A stretch of DNA of 64,000 bases. Origin: Motacilla alba alba (lineage: Eukaryota; Chordata; Aves; Passeriformes; Motacillidae). The stretch lies in contig NC_052018.1 of NCBI RefSeq assembly GCF_015832195.1, positions 67,393,666 to 67,457,665 of the forward strand, in the 5' to 3' direction. The position numbers and the translations under genes were made by a program. This document shows positions 24,269 to 35,700 of this stretch, piece after piece (positions within the stretch are counted from its first letter, which is position 1; every line of letters begins with the position of its first letter). The notes under the pieces are model-generated. The model worked only from the letters and a program-made list of their open reading frames with translations, did not search any database and was not told the DNA's origin.

Positions 24269-27200
24269 TCACCTAAAAAAGATTATGGAAATATGGGCTT
24301 TCCTTATTTCAAATAATTTTGCATTCCTGTAAAATTATGTCTGTCCACGACTTTTGTTCCTATCAGATCAGAATTCTTTTTGTTAAATCCAGATTTCTTT
24401 TTAGTTACCTCCTTATTTTATATTCTAAAAATATCTTTTTGTTGTTTTTTAACTCCTTCCCTAACTTACACAACACCAATAGCTTTGATTGTCAGCATCA
24501 TAAATTAACAAAGTTAATTACATTTTAATAGGGTTGTAGGGTAGGTGGCAAACAAATTCCTAGAGTGTACAAAAATGAAGAAAGTGATGAAGTTTCTAAG
24601 TCAGTCCTGGGTTCAGTTCTAGAAAATATATACTGTGACCTGTAATCATTGCGATGACATTTGAAGACCTACATTAAACAGATTGATTGCAATTCACTCC
24701 TGAAGGAGCAGGTGTTCAGATCTCATCAAAAAGGCCAAAGGCTGGGCCGGGTATCACTAGGTACCTGCTCAGAGCCTGGCAGTGAAACACTTGTGGATTG
24801 GTAGGTCACAAATACATGTTCTATTAAAGCAGGCAGGTTTTCTGTGTGCTTAACTAGCTAGTGAAAAGAATCTGGTTCTTATACTTTAAGGTAGCACGGT
24901 ATTAACTCATGCCAGTGTTTGGAGTTCAGTTGGCATGTTTACATTATTTCAGTAAATTAATGTTGTTGTTCATAATGCTCTAAAGCTTTAAAAACTTGGT
25001 CAGAGAACAGGATCATGCTGTGCTAAGAGCTTGCACAGCATGTCGTTACTCCAAGGAACATTTAATCTAGGCATAAGACAAGATGAATTGATGGATATAG
25101 GGGGCATACTGACATAATGCTACAGCATTGGCCAGCAGGACAGACAGCAAAATTTCTGATCATATCCAGATAGATCGTTGCACACATCCTGACATAGTAT
25201 TTTTACTGAAAAAATGCCAGGTGCATGTGATGTTACTGGAATACTTGAGTTGTACTGACAGTGAAAGCTAAACACAGAAAATGTAGTCACCACCTTGCTC
25301 AATCATGTGTAGTTTATTGCCTTGTTAGATAAAGCTGCCCCTTGGCAGCCTTTCCCCATAATCTTTGTTTTATTAATGAGTAGTTTTACCTTGCATTTTG
25401 AAAAGGCCTTTCCTCTTCTCGCAGACCGTGCTTTCTGGGGAGGCTAATGCTGGTTGTATATGAAGTAAGTGATGACTTTCAGCATGGGAAAGATGTGTAA
25501 GTAATTTATGAATTAAAGCTTTTTATAGGCTATTGAAAAAACACACACAAGTACAGTAGAATGAGACTATCCAGTTACATATTTTAAAAATAAATTATTT
25601 TCTTTCTGCTTGTATTATGAAAGTAGTCCAGCCCAGGGTCTCTTTCACCACAAAGTTATGCCAAAAAGCAAATGCTGTTGGGTAGTTTCTGGTCTTCTGT
25701 TTAACCCCATTAGGGTTTAGAGTTCTACTTCATTTAGACAGTGGACATGCTGGAAAAAATTTTGTTATGCTTCAGTGTAGCAGGTCTGTAGTTGAGAGAT
25801 ACATGACTGATGTGTAAGGTATTCCTCTGGCTCTGAGGACAAGATTAAAAACTATGGAATACAGTTCCTTTTGATGTTACTGGAGAAGTACCTATTAACT
25901 TCCATGGCCTCAAGTAATTGCTCTGATTTAGAACTGCATTTATGCAGTTCAAAGAAAATAAATAAACTTTGCGTATTGGTATAGGATCTTGTATTTTACT
26001 TTTCTAGGGAAATAATCAGAATGGTTAAAAGAAAGTAAAAGCGAAGGCAAAACTGGAGGTAGCATAGCCCAAATCTAACTCAGTTGGGTATGCTTCCCCC
26101 CTTAGTTTTAAGGACATTCTCAGAGAATAAAAGCTTGGAAAATGTTGCTGCCTAGATTAGTCAGCTTTGTTGGGGAGCTTTCCAAAGATGCATCACTGCT
26201 ACCAAAATCTATTTGCAGCATACCTTATAGAAAGTAGGTAGTTTGAAGTCAGCTTTTGAGTAACTTCATGTAGGTAGTCCAAGAATTGTAGTACAAAATG
26301 CTTTCATTTTATGTGGGTTTTTTTTGTCCCTTACATTAACAACAAAATGAGGCAGGGTAAGAAAACAAATATTTGATCTCATTGGAAACTTGCTAATGTT
26401 TGATTTTTTTGCTCTTTAACACAATTACTATGTTTAGTGCCTGGCAGAGCAAGTGGAAAAGAATATGTGTCTTATCAATATTTTTAAAGATTTTCCTCCT
26501 ATCCCTCTTTAAGGGTAAAATTATATTTGAACTATATTTTGTTCAGCTCCCATTTCTACTCTGAAAAAGAAATTTAAACACCAGTCTGATGAATAGGATT
26601 TTGAGTTTATTTTGATGCCATAGAACCACAAGGCCGTCACTTGTGTTCTTAGCAGATCTTGGGAGGCATTTTCCTTGTCTTCTAGTGCACCTGTCAGACT
26701 TACAAAGTCAAATTGCTGAGCTCTGAACACTGCAGTGCTGCTTGTCTGGGATGTCTGTGTGAAAATAGACTGAGATCTTTATTGCTGGTTCCCATTTCTC
26801 AACAGTGAACGAGCTGAATCAGAGAATCTGTTGGAAGAGTAATATTTTGATCCTTACTTTATTAGCCTCACTGAGATGCTATTGTGTGTGAAGTGAATTT
26901 TAGTGGGAAACAGGTCTTAGTTCTCTGTTTAATCTTTGGTTTAATAAATTCCTCTGCCAACTACTTTCAGCATTGATACTTCTTCAATTTATGCTTGTGC
27001 TGTTGAATTCCTTCCCTTGTTCTCTTCTACCTCAAAACTCCAGAATTCTCTCTTTTCTAACACCATTTGTTTTCACATTTCCTTTTCCTTGTGACATGAT
27101 AAATTATTCTTCTCTGTTGAAGTTGAGACACACAATGTCTGTCTGCTACAGAGCTCCTTTTCCTTGCAGCCAGTGTATCTCACTGAACATAGTTGATGGT

Positions 27201-28310
27201 TCTTATTGAGTCATTTCACCTTTTACAACTTCTGTCTCTGAAAAACGCTCCTATTTGTAATGGAGATCATATTTCTTTATTCTGGTGTTCACTCTAGAAT
27301 CATCATCAAACTTACGTTTTCCTTTCCTCAGCTCTCCAAAAAGTCCAGATGGGTTCTGTCCTTTTCCCTTCATTTTGTTGTTGCCAATGTGACTCCCTAT
27401 CATTGTGTGAGCTAATTTGCCACAGCCTCTGTTAAAGTATCTCAAGGCGTCTGCGAAGTTTGGAAGAGTAGTTAAAAGTAGTTGCAGTAGATGATAATAA
27501 CAAACTTCTTGCAGGATAGTGTTAGTTTGAGGCTCTCTGAGATGTGAGAAAGGCAGAATGAGTAAGGGTGAAAGTGACCCAGTATGCATGGAAACCTCTG
27601 CTTGAATTGCATGATTTACCAGCACACACTCCACAAGGTGCAGTGCACAGTCGAGGATTCTTTTGCAAGATCGGTCTTGTAATAAGAGGTACTGTTTCCA
27701 GAGAAGACACTTTTAAATCGAAACATACCAAAGTGTAACCACTTAAGTACCTTGTGTTCTTGTGGATGTCGAGTTCTGGGCATTTCAACCCCCTTGCAAA
27801 AGTGGTATTACAAAAGTATTCTTGTCTGCATGTGATGGGGAAGTAAGACTGAGATTCCTGATCTTTCTCTTTTATCACAGCCAATGCGAGGCCTTCACAA
27901 ATTAGGCAGTTGCCTAGGTCATGGCAAAACAGTCCCGAGGGTGTCTTGAGGTGTCCTCAGGGTTTCTTCCTATCTGCCTGAAACAGGTTCACACTCTGCT
28001 CTCTCTGTTCCACTGCTCGGGAAAGTCTGCAGTGCCGACAGAGCACAGGCTCTCCTTAGTTTTCACTGAAAAATATACATGAGGTGTCCAGCATAAGACT
28101 GAGGAAGAGGCAGATACCCCATTGCTGTCGGTAAAGAAATATGAAGGAGGCGACACAGTTTCCCGAACAACTCCCCTTTTCCTTCCCTATCCCATTAGCC
28201 CACATTCTGTTCCTGCCCAGCCCACCAGTGATGCCTAATCTCATTTACACGGGCTGCTGCCAGATCTGCTGGCAGCTGCAGTTTCTTGGCCGCGGTTTTC
28301 GGTGAGGGAG
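24269..28310. other. Intergenic DNA upstream of the RGS7 CpG island
   Basis: No exon or transposon was recognised. Overlapping minus-strand frames at 27.25-27.88 kb have no domain resemblance. GC content begins to rise near 28.25 kb where the island starts. Confidence 0.5.
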
Positions 28311-28495
28311 CCTAGAGCACCAAGGAAGAGGAGGAGAAGGAAGGAGGAGGAGGAGGAGGAAGGCTGCTGCTGTGTGGCGGAGCGGCGGCAGCGGCAGCAC
28401 CTTTGACGTGCCCGTCCCCCACGTGACGGCCGCTCCATTGCGGGGAGGGAGCTGAGCTGCCGCCGCTCCGGCAGAGCACGAGAGAGCCGCAGCCT

Positions 28496-28555
28496 CGGCG
28501 GCGGCAGCGGCGGCAGCGCCTCCGCCCGCAGTGCGTGTGTGTGCGTGTGTGTGAT
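28496..28555 (+). repeat. Trinucleotide (GGC/GCA) run followed by a (GT)n-type run
   Basis: An imperfect GGC/GCA triplet run (about 28,496-28,519) is followed 11 bp later by an alternating GTGCGTGTGT run ending at 28,553. Both probably lie in the promoter or 5' UTR. A shorter GGC/GCA run occurs at 28,382-28,398. Confidence 0.75.
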
Positions 28556-28592
28556 GAGCGATCGCCGCGTCCCTCCGCCCGCTGCCGGCTGA
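28554..28592 (+). other. Possible upstream ORF, 12 codons, in the RGS7 5' UTR
   Basis: An ATG at 28,554 opens a 12-codon frame (MSDRRVPPPAAG) ending at TGA 28,590-28,592. It would act as an upstream ORF only if transcription starts before it and this stretch is part of exon 1; neither is proved here. It ends well before the main start codon, so it could reduce but not abolish downstream initiation. Confidence 0.3.
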
Positions 28593-28673
28593 CACCCACC
28601 GCGCGGGGCGCGCCAGGAGCAGCAGGAGCAGGCGAGGAGCCGCGGCCGGCGCGCAGTGACCTTGGCCCAGGAG

Positions 28674-29746
28674 GTAACCGAGCGGGCGGCTCCGCGCCCC
28701 TCCGCGCCCCCGCCCCGCGCCTCCCGCGGCGGAGCGGAGGCTCCGCTCCCGCCGGGCCCCCCGGGCGGCGCCGCCGCTGTCCGCGGTGCTGGAGCTGCGG
28801 GCTCCGCGCCGGGCTGCCCGCGGGGGAGCCCGTCCGCCCGGCCTTTGGCCGCCCGGAGCCGCGCACCCCCCGCGGGCCGGCGGGCGGACGGGGGGCAGCC
28901 AAGCCCAACGCGAAGGGTCTGGGGGGCCGGGGAGGGCTCGGGAGGTTGGTGCTTGGAGTAGGGCTCGGCGGCTCTCCGGTCTCTCCGCATTCGCCGGTGT
29001 GGTCTGTAGATGGAGCACATTCTTACACCTGCGTGCAAAGCCGGAGCTACGGCATGATCCGAGCTCTTGCTTAGTGCAGCTCCCGTGTGACCCGGGGGAG
29101 GGGGGGGGAGGAGACGGGGCTGGCAGGGAGCCGGTGTTTGGCGGTAAAGTGCGACGAAAGTAGGTGAAAGCAACCGGAACAGTGTTCTGGCTTGTTTCTT
29201 CATTTCCCCTCGTCACCTGCTCCCCTGCCCCGGCGTATGTACGAGCACAGATGAGCCGGTGAATTACAGGGAGGTTCAAAGCGTCTGGTTTGCTTTCACC
29301 TGCGTTTGAATGTTTTGAAAGTTGCTACGAGCCGAGCTGCGAGCGGAGGACACCGCTGAATACACGTCACGGGCCGAGTCAGTCCTCCCAAAACTGGCCT
29401 GGAAGGTGCAGAGTCCCTTGGCGAGCCCCGCGCAGGGGAGGAAGAAGCGCCTAGAGAGGAGGAGCCTGTGTGATGTGGTGGCTAGCGGTGTGTCAGGGAG
29501 CTGTTCCCAGTGACAATTCATTAACGTTTAAATTAGATCAACACGTTACATCCATAATTTACCGGCAAAAGAGAGTAATGACAGTAAATGGCGAATTAGC
29601 AGCTTTGCTCCCGTGTATATATCTGTTGGATTGAGAGCGTACACTGATTTTGGTAACATGTTGGTAGAAAGTCAGGTCCATTAATCATCAGGGAAGCAAG
29701 GAGACCTGAGGCAATGCCCTATTGAAACCACTTTTACCTTTTACAG
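28674..29746 (+). other. RGS7 intron 1 (about 1.07 kb)
   Basis: This is the stretch between the inferred donor and the pyrimidine-rich acceptor CTTTTACCTTTTACAG. Its first 430 bp are still CpG island; the remainder, especially about 29,512-29,700, is AT-richer and contains several TAAT-type motifs. No gene was recognised in it; short frames such as 29,276-29,521 (minus) have no family resemblance. Confidence 0.4.
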
Positions 29747-29780
29747 TGCAGCATCCAAAAGCGGATCAAATTTGTGGGAC

Positions 29781-29858
29781 ATGGCACAAGGAAATAATTA
29801 TGGGCAAAGCAGCAATGGGGTGGCTGATGAATCCCCAAACATGCTGGTGTACAGAAAG
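29781..29858 (+). CDS. RGS7: Regulator of G-protein signalling 7, first coding exon (26 codons, partial gene)
   Basis: RGS7 is an R7-family GTPase-activating protein for Gi/o alpha subunits. It works in neurons as an obligate dimer with Gbeta5, tethered by R7BP or GPR158/GPR179. The exon runs from the acceptor AG at 29,745-29,746 to the donor AAG|GTAAGC at 29,859, with 34 nt of 5' UTR. The translation begins MAQGNNYGQSSNGVADESPN and ends MLVYRK, which I recognise as the RGS7 N terminus; relative to the mammalian protein as I recall it, the only change is Ser for Thr in GQTSNG. The start context GGGACATGG has G at -3 and G at +4. The exon ends in phase 0. The DEP, DHEX, GGL and RGS domains are encoded by exons that I could not find downstream, so the rest of the gene lies beyond 64 kb, as expected for a gene known to span hundreds of kb in mammals. 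Confidence 0.93.
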
Positions 29859-31265
29859 GTAAGCCTTTGTATTTTTCAGAAGCTGAGGAAGGTAAAGTCC
29901 TGGACTTTTTTGCCTAACAAGTGAAGCCATTATTTTTGTATCTCTCTAATTTCTTGAATAGAGAAATGACTGTATCTGTTGAATGGTTTGAAATGGTAAA
30001 ATCTGCACACTCAGCTTTGCATCTTGTTCAGAAGCAGCTGCTTTTCAATTTGAGATACTTGATGTATTTCAGTCACTTTCTGCATTGATACATATGGTAT
30101 GTGATGGTGGGGATGTGTCAGAGACTGGACCATGTTTTGAAGTCAAGTGTTCACTTTTAAAGTTTATTAGTAAAATGATTTCATATGTATTAGGGCTAAA
30201 TATCAACTGTATAATACAGTATTTCTGTCTTGTGCAGGGAAGTCAGAAACATTAAATTATTTCATATGAGGGGAAAAACTGATTAAAAATCTCACTTATC
30301 TGTGATTGCCACAAGTCAAAACCCCCCCAAAACCATACACTTTAGAATTTTTCTCTGGGAAGGCTTCTAGTGTAGTTATTCTTACAACATCAATACACTA
30401 GATTTCCAAGTATTGAACTCTACTAGTGAGGCTTATTTAGTGATTATGCTTTAATTTAAGTGAGAGTAATAGCTTGGAGATTTTGCATTACACATTTTTT
30501 TTTTAAAAAAAGCTTTGATTGCATGTAAGAAAAAAGATTAACAACATAAATTCCAATAATAATGGACAAAAAATAATTTTGCTGTTGCAAATTGAAATAA
30601 GTAATTATACAACTGCTTGTTTATTCTTAGAACACAGTGCTTCTTAACTTGTTTGTGGTTGTTTTTTACCAGGTGGAAAAAAAAATCAATACTTTGCTTT
30701 GTTAGTGGCATTGACTTTTCCCCTTACAAGTTAGCTGTAATAGAAAACATCTGATATATAATCAGTTTAGTCTTTGAGGTGAACTGAAGTATAAACAGTA
30801 ACTGTGGTAAGTGTTCTTTTCCCAGAAATTAAAAATAGTCTCAAATTGAAGTCTGATGCATGCTTTTTTCTCTTCATGTTTTCAGATAGGTTGCTGATTT
30901 CACTTAGTTTGTTGTATCTGGTTTTTTTTTGTGAAATTAGGTTCCTTTTTACATAGGTGAATGAACTTATGAACTTAACTGTGGTTATCCTTCTACAAAT
31001 GCACATCTACAAAAATGCAGGATTACCTTGCCATAACACCACAGGTGTGTTTCAAAAGGCAATTGCACACATGAAAATCTGCTGTACCTATGAAAAGCTA
31101 TATACCAGATCTTATATTGTTCATTATAGGTTTTTGATCTTTCTAAACAGAACCTTTCCACATTTGCCATTTACTTCAATGCTGACAGAAAGTTCTTTCC
31201 TCAGCTTATTTAGGACACAGAGGGACAACACAGAGAAACTGTTTTTCTCTTCCTTTGGTGAGTTT

Positions 31266-31290
31266 GGTAAAATTTGTGGTAAAATTTGTG
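31266..31290. repeat. 12-bp tandem duplication
   Basis: Two perfect adjacent copies of GGTAAAATTTGT. Confidence 0.8.
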
Positions 31291-32684
31291 AGAATTTGAT
31301 ATTGTGTTTAGTATGACTTCATGCCAAAATTTTTCATGGCCTCCGGGCAGCTTCACCTCTGAGCAGCATCCAGATTGAATGGAAAAGCTGAGGCAAGTGA
31401 TGAGAGTCCTGGTGATGCACAGGAGATTTGAAAATGAGGAGTGGGAGTAGGATGCACCACCTCAGGTGTATGCTCAGCAAATCAAGACGTCAAACACCTC
31501 TTTTGTTCTCTGCAATACATCTGTAAAGGGATGATACGAATTTGTGTCCTTCAGTGCAGCAGTGGTCCTTCCCTTGTTGTCACTAAATCACTAAGAGCAC
31601 AAGTTGTGCTCTGAGTATTAAACTTTGAAAAATACTGACCTTCTACAGCATTGCCTGCCCTATTTGTTGTTGTTTTGTTTTTTTTTTTTGCCTACTTATT
31701 TTTGTAGCATGGTGAATTAAAGATAATTTCAGATTATGCACACTGTGTTAGAGTACAGCGAGAAAACTAAGTAACCCTTACTTTGGCTGTACTCAAGAAA
31801 CAGGCAACAAAATAATAGCTTTTCAAGAAGTCGTCTGCCTTTTCTTGAAATAGGATATTGGTGTAAGCAAACATGTTCTAAATTTTGGGTCTGGAATATA
31901 AAAGGAGGATAGTTAAGTGGAAATCATGTCATTTTAGAGTGTATCATCTCTGAGTATAATTCTTTAATAGGAACAACTAAATCACAGGATTTCTTGTAAT
32001 ACATTTGAAAACACAACACTTATCTCTCTGTCTGTCATTGTGTTGGGAATGAAAGCACTGTATGAACCAAGAACTAGATCTCGCAGCTTTGTGAAGGACT
32101 CTCTTTTTTGGCCAACTGGAAATGTATTAACAGTTTTTAGAAAAAAAATATAAACATGCTACTGGCTGGGTTCAGTCCAAACTGAATTTGAAGTCTTATA
32201 TTTTGGATAATGTTGCTGAAATGCACAGAGGTGGAAATGCTTTCTTCCAGGAGTTTATACATCAACAGATGGAAGAGCACACATTTTGTGATATCTGTAC
32301 TGGCAAAGAGTAGATGGGATATCTCTTACGTTAATGGAAAGTTAAAATTTGGCTGTGCTGTGAAGGCTGTTATTTTGGCTATAAAACACAATTTTGTAAT
32401 CTGGTAATTTTTCCAGTCTGTCTAACTTCCAGACACAATAAGAACTAAATATGTTCTGAACTACATGGAGTTATAGCCCTGTGTTCCCTAAATCCTGATT
32501 CTGTCAGAAGCGTTTTATAAAAAAATTTATACAGAATGAAGTCCTAGTGTTTTCAAATTTGGTTTTTAAGGCTTGATTGTTTCAAACTCTTGACAAAAAA
32601 GGCTGGTTTTCTATTTTTTTAAATGCATTTGTTTTTTGATTAGTTGCTGATTTGAAAAATTGAATAATTGATAATCAAGTTGTA

Positions 32685-32716
32685 ATCTCAAGTAATAGAG
32701 TGTATCTCAAGTAATA
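32685..32716. repeat. 19-bp-period duplication
   Basis: The core ATCTCAAGTAATA occurs twice with starts 19 bp apart. Confidence 0.7.
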
Positions 32717-35700
32717 TAGAATCTTATTCTCATAGTAGCTTTTATTCCTAGTTGAACAATGGTTTCATTACATTTTTCTTTCAAAAAAGAATTTTAAAAA
32801 ATCAGCATAAGAGAATTCAATATTCAATACACACATAACTAAGAATAATTTATTTGAATCTGGAAAAGACAGCAACACACATAAATAGTTCCCTATATAA
32901 TTTTTACTCTGCCTTTTAAGATGCTCGTGTCAGTGTTTTTATGCCTTGGAGAATTATTTATATTTTAATAGAATGTCAGCTGCATTATTCTTTTTGTCTA
33001 TCAGCCTAATTATAAAGTAATGACATGTGATAAATCATTGGCACTGACATACCTTAGAAAAAGTCCTGAATTTTTCTGCTGGTACCCTGAGGCAAATATT
33101 AAAAATGTAAAACCCCTCCTTTCATTTCTTCTCTGACAGAGTCCATTCTAGTCAGCGATTCAAACAGATAAGAGACTGAAATCCATAGTGTTTTAAACAT
33201 CACAAATTGCTCATGCAGAAATCTCATATTTTGGCAACACTAACTTGCTTGCTGCTGCAAACTAGGTCTTAGAGAAGAAACTTGAGATGTAGTAGTGTAC
33301 TAGAAGGCCCATACTGTGAAGTTTTTCTAAGTTTCAGAGCCTGACCAGCCTTTTTTTTTTTTTTTAATAGTTTTAAATCTCTGCATACAATTAAAATAAT
33401 GAGGATTTCCTGTTAGGAACTTCTGTTTTAGACCTACTGCTGGTCTTGCTAAACCTTTCTTTATCTTTCTGGTCTGTGCTTTGCTTATTTTTTCAGTCAA
33501 ACATATGCTGCAACTATTAGGAGTCGTGATTTGCAATTTTAATGGTTATTGTATTGTTGCCTAAACTAATTTCATTTGAGAGCTGATAGCTTTATTTTGT
33601 AGCAATAAGATTATCCTTGTTTGAAAGGTAATCTTGTCACTGAGATTTTGGCTCTCTACCTTCCTCACTGCCCCAAGTATTAAAAAAGCTTTTGCCAAGT
33701 CTGATTAAAATCACTGACAGTGGGGCTTTTATAATCTAATAAAGATAATGAGGTGTTTGTTCTGTTTCTGTGACAGTGGTGGAAGGTCATATATGTCAGT
33801 ACTCATGTGTAACAAGGGCTGACTTTGTAATCTCAAACTCCTTAGTTCATCATGGTCTGATATTCTCCACAGAAACCACGCCTCCAAAGCATGATACTTT
33901 CCAATGTTGGTGCAAATGAGCAGTAGCTGGAGGGACAACATCTGAGGAAACAGTGACACCCGTCTTTTAATAGCCATTCTCCATCTCTGCTTCCACCAGA
34001 GATGACTTCCAGTGTAGACTGCCGATAGTACTGTGTTCTCATGTGGCCTTTATTAACTGATCCCTAAAAAGATTGTTGGAAGGAAATGACATCATGGATA
34101 ACTGTGTTCCTTAGAGCCTGTGGGACTAAGGTGGATTTTTCTGAGTGCTGTCACTCACTTTTAGAAGGGAAGAATCACTCTGGTACTACATGTTTCTGAA
34201 TATGCCATGACATTCTATGAAGGCACCTTGTTTGTTACTACTTTGGAAAAGTCATGGTGCTCTAAGGCACTAGAGATAAATTGTGTGGGGTTTTTTTTTG
34301 TGTGTGTGGTTTTTCCTAGTTTGTTTACCATTTTTTTTTTAAATATTAAATTACAATATACCTCTAGATTATGCTGTTTTGTCTTCTGAGAAGAAGAGTG
34401 GTACTGGTGTGAGTCTGGTTGTGATGGTCTTGGTGTTATTCCAACACTTATCATCATAGAATTGATGGGGAAGGGTCTACATTTGTGAACCTTGAGAATT
34501 CCTGCTGTAGGAAGAAAAGAATTTACGTTCCTATCCAATAAATTATGAGGAAGTTGTAGTCCTGGAATAGCTGGTTGATAGTGAAGTAAGCTTTTGCACA
34601 GGGAAATTTCAGGAGCAGGAACTTAATAGAGATGCACAGAATACTTGCTACATGCTGTGGAGTGCCTTTTGTTTTCCTGTATGCTCTCACCCTCATGTTT
34701 TGTATCTATCCTCTGAGCAGATTCACTTGGCTGTTTCCTCTCCTGGAATGGTTATAGTTAGTGCTAGGTGTAGCATGTATCTAAATTTTGTCATCATTTG
34801 TGATAAAAGCAGTATAAAGGATTTGATTGCCTTCACAACTGCATAAAGTTACTGAAAATCCCAAGGAAACTCGATTAAAAAAAATGCGTCTGAGTCTGCA
34901 GGTGGCTAGATCGATGAGAGGGGCACTTGCCCTGTTTTGGTGATTCCTGCTGGTATTTTCCATCCTTTCTGTTCTCCTCTTCCTTCCACTAGGTGTAGAA
35001 ATACGTCAAGTGATACTGCAGTGAGAGGTTTACTGCTGCTTACTGTTCTGAGCTTGATGTGCTCACATCACTGGCATTACTGTCAAATGCAAAAACCCCA
35101 CAGCATTCTGTGCCACCATGTTAATTCCTTTCTCCATCCCACATGTGCTGTCTGAAAAATGTATGTGCCTGTTTTGATTGTGCATTGTCATTTTCAGTTT
35201 CTCTGCTTCTTTCCTTTGAAGCAGTCTACATTTGTAGCTATGGAAACAATGATGCTATTGAGAGTGACGTGCAATATCGAGACAGAAAGTGTTTGTTTTG
35301 GAGTTTTGTTTTCTTTCAGTTCAGGCTTAAAACACTCTTTGTGGACTACAGGAATTTTATAGTAATCTCTATCATATCATAATATTTGACAGATCCCCAC
35401 CAAAGCTGATACAAACTACACTGGAAAATACAATGAAATACTTCGATGTACATACAACTTTTAAAAATACGTTACTGCTTTAAAACTTTTCTGACAGGGC
35501 CGTGGAAGGGTAAGCAGTGCAGGTATGCAGTAATATAGAGTGTGAACAATAGCTGGTTTTCAACTATGACTCTAAAAAACAAAGCTTTTGTGAAAGAGAT
35601 ACATAGAATCTGTGTTGCAGATGGGTAAACTGAGATGCAATGCCAGAGCAGAGTAAAAGGTAAAAATCCTTTTATATTTGGTAAAAAAAGGAGCAAACTA

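Larger units (their letters stand above)
28428..28673 (+). other. RGS7: Inferred non-coding first exon of RGS7 (5' end uncertain)
   Basis: The 3' edge is placed at GAG|GTAACC (donor GT at 28,674-28,675), an acceptable though not ideal donor in the CpG island. Joining it to the acceptor at 29,747 puts a TGA (28,657-28,659) in frame upstream of the RGS7 start, with no ATG between, which supports 29,781 as the first in-frame start. Other possible donors exist downstream in the island (for example the GTAAAG at about 29,142), so the junction needs transcript evidence. The 5' boundary given is only a guess below the E-box. Confidence 0.4.
28321..29110 (+). promoter_or_regulatory. CpG-island promoter of RGS7
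   Basis: A dense CpG island of about 0.8 kb precedes the first RGS7 coding exon by some 650 bp and contains the inferred first exon. It opens with a purine-rich GGA tract (28,321-28,362) and carries GGC/GCA runs. TGACGTG (28,404-28,410) is a CRE-type half site and CACGTGAC (28,420-28,427) an E-box/USF-type site. I see no clear TATA box. Overlapping minus-strand open frames of 198-344 codons across this island are stop-poor GC-rich translation, not genes. Confidence 0.75.

Noticed and set aside
28535..29163. Plus-strand open frames (101-179 codons) in the RGS7 CpG island
   Set aside because: Same GC-driven effect; they run across the inferred splice donor and have no domain resemblance.
28241..29279. 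Minus-strand open frames of 198-344 codons across the RGS7 CpG island
   Set aside because: Several frames are open at once, with Ala/Pro/Arg/Ser-rich translations read through triplet and GGA runs. They are compositional artefacts.
34446..34475. Possible CR1 3' end (ATCATAGAATTG)
   Set aside because: Only about 10 bases agree and the sequence that should follow is absent.
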